Assembly: GCA_021731215.1 (NCBI GenBank)
Contig: JAKFXU010000177.1
Location: 1 to 7,849 of the forward strand
DNA: 7,849 nucleotides
Origin: Rhodoferax sp.
Lineage (GTDB): Bacteria; Pseudomonadota; Gammaproteobacteria; Burkholderiales; Burkholderiaceae_C
Direction: 5' to 3'
The position numbers and the translations under genes were made by a program. The notes beneath the pieces were generated by a model. That model was not told where the DNA came from and ran no database searches. It worked only from the letters and a program-made list of their open reading frames with translations. This document shows positions 5,863 to 7,849 of the stretch, piece after piece (position 1 is the stretch's first letter; each line of letters opens with the position of its first letter).

Positions 5863-6087
5863 TCAGCGGGCACAGCCGACTTTTGAGTCTGGCACGCCCA
5901 GTTTTCTCAAAATGGTTCCCATCAGGCACCAGTTGGTGATGCCGGATTGAAATAAATTGACGCCGACAAAAGCGGTGAAGGCCAGCGCCCATTGACTGAC
6001 GAAAAGCGGACTGCCCTGGACGCCCAGCGCGAGCGAAAGCATGATGAAAAAGCCGGCAATAACGACAATGTAACGTTGCACAGTCAT
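5863..6087 (-). CDS. DUF2892 (YgaP-like transmembrane domain) protein
   Basis: This 74-residue inner-membrane protein is of the DUF2892 family, the membrane portion of the YgaP rhodanese as a free-standing protein. Two hydrophobic helices are expected at about residues 7-22 and 30-50. The conserved segment FTAFVGVNLFQSGITNWCL ends in C54, as in the family's FTxxC pattern. A second cysteine, C72, lies three residues from the end. The ATG at 6087 is preceded by AGGAG seven bases upstream; a longer reading from 6198 would overlap the transporter and has no support. DUF2892 genes often accompany rhodaneses, persulfide dioxygenases and SQR. Here it lies between an RND transporter and osmC. A role in membrane-side sulfane sulfur handling is inferred. 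Confidence 0.85.
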   Translation of the reverse strand: MTVQRYIVVIAGFFIMLSLALGVQGSPLFVSQWALAFTAFVGVNLFQSGITNWCLMGTILRKLGVPDSKVGCAR

Positions 6088-6136
6088 GGGGATACTCCTG
6101 AAGTTAATAAAAAAGGCAATGGGAAAATCGGGCGAG

Positions 6137-7849
6137 CTAAGCGTGATCAGGTTCAAGGGGCGCGCTCGCAATGGCGGGCGTGCCCGCACGGTCTTCATGG
6201 CGACGCCGAAACAGCGCGTAATAGAGCACCGGTATCACTACCAGCGTCAGCAGGGTCGACACCAAAATGCCAAAAATCAGCGTGACGGCAAGCCCATTGA
6301 AGATCGGGTCGTCCAGGATAAAGAAGGCGCCTATCATGGCCGCCAGTCCGGTCAGCGCAATCGGCTGCGCCCGCACCGCCGCTGACTGCACCACGGCGTC
6401 CTTGAACGCCATGCCCTGGTCGATCTGCAGCTCGATGAAGTCCACCAGCAAAATCGAGTTGCGCACGATGATGCCGGCCAGCGCAATCATGCCGATCATG
6501 GAGGTGGCGGTGAATTGCGCGTCCATCAGGGCGTGGCCCGGCATGACACCGATGATGGTGAGCGGAATCGGGGCCATGATCACCAGCGGCGTCAGGTAGC
6601 TGCGAAATTGCGCCACCACCAGCAGGTAAATCAGGATCAGGCCGACGCCATAGGCGGCGCCCATGTCGCGGAAGGTCTCATAGGTGATCTGCCATTCGCC
6701 ATCCCACTTGAGGGCGTACTGGCGGTAGTGCTCGCTGGGCTGGCGAATCCAGTACTCACCGAGTTCGCCGGCGCCCGGCAGGGCCGCGTTGGCGAGCTGG
6801 CTGCGGATGGCAAAGAGGCCGTACAAAGGGGAGTCGAGCGTGCCGGCCATGTCGCCGAACACATAGCTCACGCCCTGCAGGTCCTTGGTGAACAGCGGTT
6901 TGTCGATGACGCCGCGCTCGACCTGGACCAGCTCCGACAAGGGCACCATCTGGCCGTTGGCGGCGCGCAGCGGCATCGCCAGCAGGGCGTCGAGCCCGAC
7001 CTGGGCTTCGCGCGGCAACTGCAGGCGCACCGGCACCGGGTATTTGCTTTGACCATCGTGCAGGTAGGCCGCGTCGCTGCCCGACAGGGCCATGGCGGCG
7101 GTCTGCGCCACCACGGCCACCGGAATGCCCAGGGACTCGGCGCGCTGGCGGCGCACGCGCAGGTAGGCCTGTGGCGCGTCTTCCTTGAGCGACGTGTCGA
7201 CGCCGACGATGTCGGGCGTGGCGGCAAAGGCCGCGGCAATACGGCTCGCCAGTTGCTGGCGCCCGGCTTCGTCGGGACCGTAAACCTCGGCCACCAGCGG
7301 CGACATCACCGGCGGACCGGGCGGCACCTCGACCACTTTGACCCGCGCGCCGTGGCGCAGGCCAATCTGTTCCAGCTCCGGGCGCAGGCGCTGGGCGATC
7401 GCGTGGCTTTGGTCGCTGCGATGCTGCTTGTCCACCAGATTGACCTGCAGGTCGCCCTGCTCCGCCTCGGCGCGCAAATAGTACTGGCGCACCAGACCAT
7501 TGAAGGTGATCGGTGAGGCGGTGCCAGCGTAGGCCTGCAGGTTCAGCACTTCAGGTTGTTGCGCCAGAAAAGCGCCCAGCTCGTGCAGCGTGGCGGCCGT
7601 GTTTTCCAGCGGCGTGCCGGCCGGCATTTCCACCACCACCTGAAACTCGCTCTTGTTGTCAAAGGGCAGCATCTTCAGCACCACCGATTGCACCAGCGTC
7701 AGTCCGACCGACAGCATGATCGCCACCAGAATACCCGCCAGCAGCAGCCAGCGTTTGCGCGCGCTGTCCAGCAGCGGCGTCAGAACACGGGTGAACAGGG
7801 TTTGCAGTTTGGGACCCAGCCCCGCCCCGCCATGGACTTGGGCCCTCTC
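6137..7849 (-). CDS. RND-family transporter permease, C-terminal part
   Basis: This is the last 570 residues of an RND (AcrB/HAE-type) inner-membrane proton-driven transporter; such proteins usually run about 1030-1090 residues, so the N-terminal half lies past the right edge. The visible part starts near transmembrane helix 7 (WLLLAGILVAIMLSVGLTLV), passes through the second large periplasmic loop (from LPFDNKSEFQVVVEMPAGTP), then helices 8-12. TM10 carries the RND signature GIIVRNSILLVDFIELQ. The tail VIPVLYYALFRRRHED is typical. The periplasmic loop is shorter and distinct from drug pumps such as AcrB, with motifs FNGLVRQYYLR and VVEVPPGPPVMSPLVAEVYG. It stops 49 bases before the DUF2892 gene, so it probably shares that transcript. 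Neither an adaptor nor an outer-membrane channel is in view. The substrate is unknown. Confidence 0.92.
   Translation of the reverse strand, partial: ERAQVHGGAGLGPKLQTLFTRVLTPLLDSARKRWLLLAGILVAIMLSVGLTLVQSVVLKMLPFDNKSEFQVVVEMPAGTPLENTAATLHELGAFLAQQPEVLNLQAYAGTASPITFNGLVRQYYLRAEAEQGDLQVNLVDKQHRSDQSHAIAQRLRPELEQIGLRHGARVKVVEVPPGPPVMSPLVAEVYGPDEAGRQQLASRIAAAFAATPDIVGVDTSLKEDAPQAYLRVRRQRAESLGIPVAVVAQTAAMALSGSDAAYLHDGQSKYPVPVRLQLPREAQVGLDALLAMPLRAANGQMVPLSELVQVERGVIDKPLFTKDLQGVSYVFGDMAGTLDSPLYGLFAIRSQLANAALPGAGELGEYWIRQPSEHYRQYALKWDGEWQITYETFRDMGAAYGVGLILIYLLVVAQFRSYLTPLVIMAPIPLTIIGVMPGHALMDAQFTATSMIGMIALAGIIVRNSILLVDFIELQIDQGMAFKDAVVQSAAVRAQPIALTGLAAMIGAFFILDDPIFNGLAVTLIFGILVSTLLTLVVIPVLYYALFRRRHEDRAGTPAIASAPLEPDHA

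Noticed and set aside
6088..6198. Longer DUF2892 reading from 6198
   Set aside because: It would overlap the RND 3' end, and the ATG at 6087 has a good ribosome site and matches the family start.
6515..7516. Long plus-strand open frame opposite the RND gene (333 codons)
   Set aside because: The His/Gln/Arg-rich translation is typical of an antisense shadow, while the minus strand encodes a clear RND transporter.
1..7849. CRISPR array, tRNA, rRNA or insertion sequence
   Set aside because: No regularly spaced direct repeats, cloverleaf-like sequence, rRNA segments, transposase-like frame or terminal inverted repeats were noticed.

Overview
The window is a GC-rich bacterial chromosomal segment. 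Codon use, the nudJ-mnmA gene order and the protein sequences fit a betaproteobacterium, probably Burkholderiales and perhaps Comamonadaceae. The placement is by recognition only; no search was run.

Layout. On the minus strand at 1-863 is the 5' part of pntA (proton-translocating NAD(P) transhydrogenase alpha subunit), running off the left edge. Divergent from it, on the plus strand, is a two-gene unit: nudJ (Nudix hydrolase, 993-1502) and mnmA (tRNA 2-thiouridylase, 1513-2670). The same pair is adjacent in E. coli. From 2671 to about 3860 is an accessory island on the minus strand. It holds a MntA-HepT type VII toxin-antitoxin pair (3479-3769 and 3099-3482) joined by an ATGA overlap and preceded by an AT-rich leader with an inverted repeat. 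It also holds what looks like a frameshifted remnant of a UPF0175-type small protein (about 2743-2974) and an unrecognised reading frame between the two.

The right half (3887-7849, minus strand) is one tightly spaced, probably co-transcribed cluster. In transcription order it is: RND-family inner-membrane transporter (C-terminal 570 residues, entering from the right edge), DUF2892/YgaP-like two-helix membrane protein, OsmC-family protein, sulfide:quinone oxidoreductase (SQR)-family flavoprotein, and CsoR/FrmR-family (DUF156) repressor. SQR and repressor overlap by ATGA. The set points to sensing and handling of sulfide or other reactive sulfur species: SQR makes sulfane sulfur at the quinone pool, the OsmC and DUF2892 proteins carry cysteines suited to thiol/persulfide chemistry, and the repressor has lost the copper ligands of true CsoR. 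The RND transporter is the unexpected member. What it moves is the most interesting open question here.
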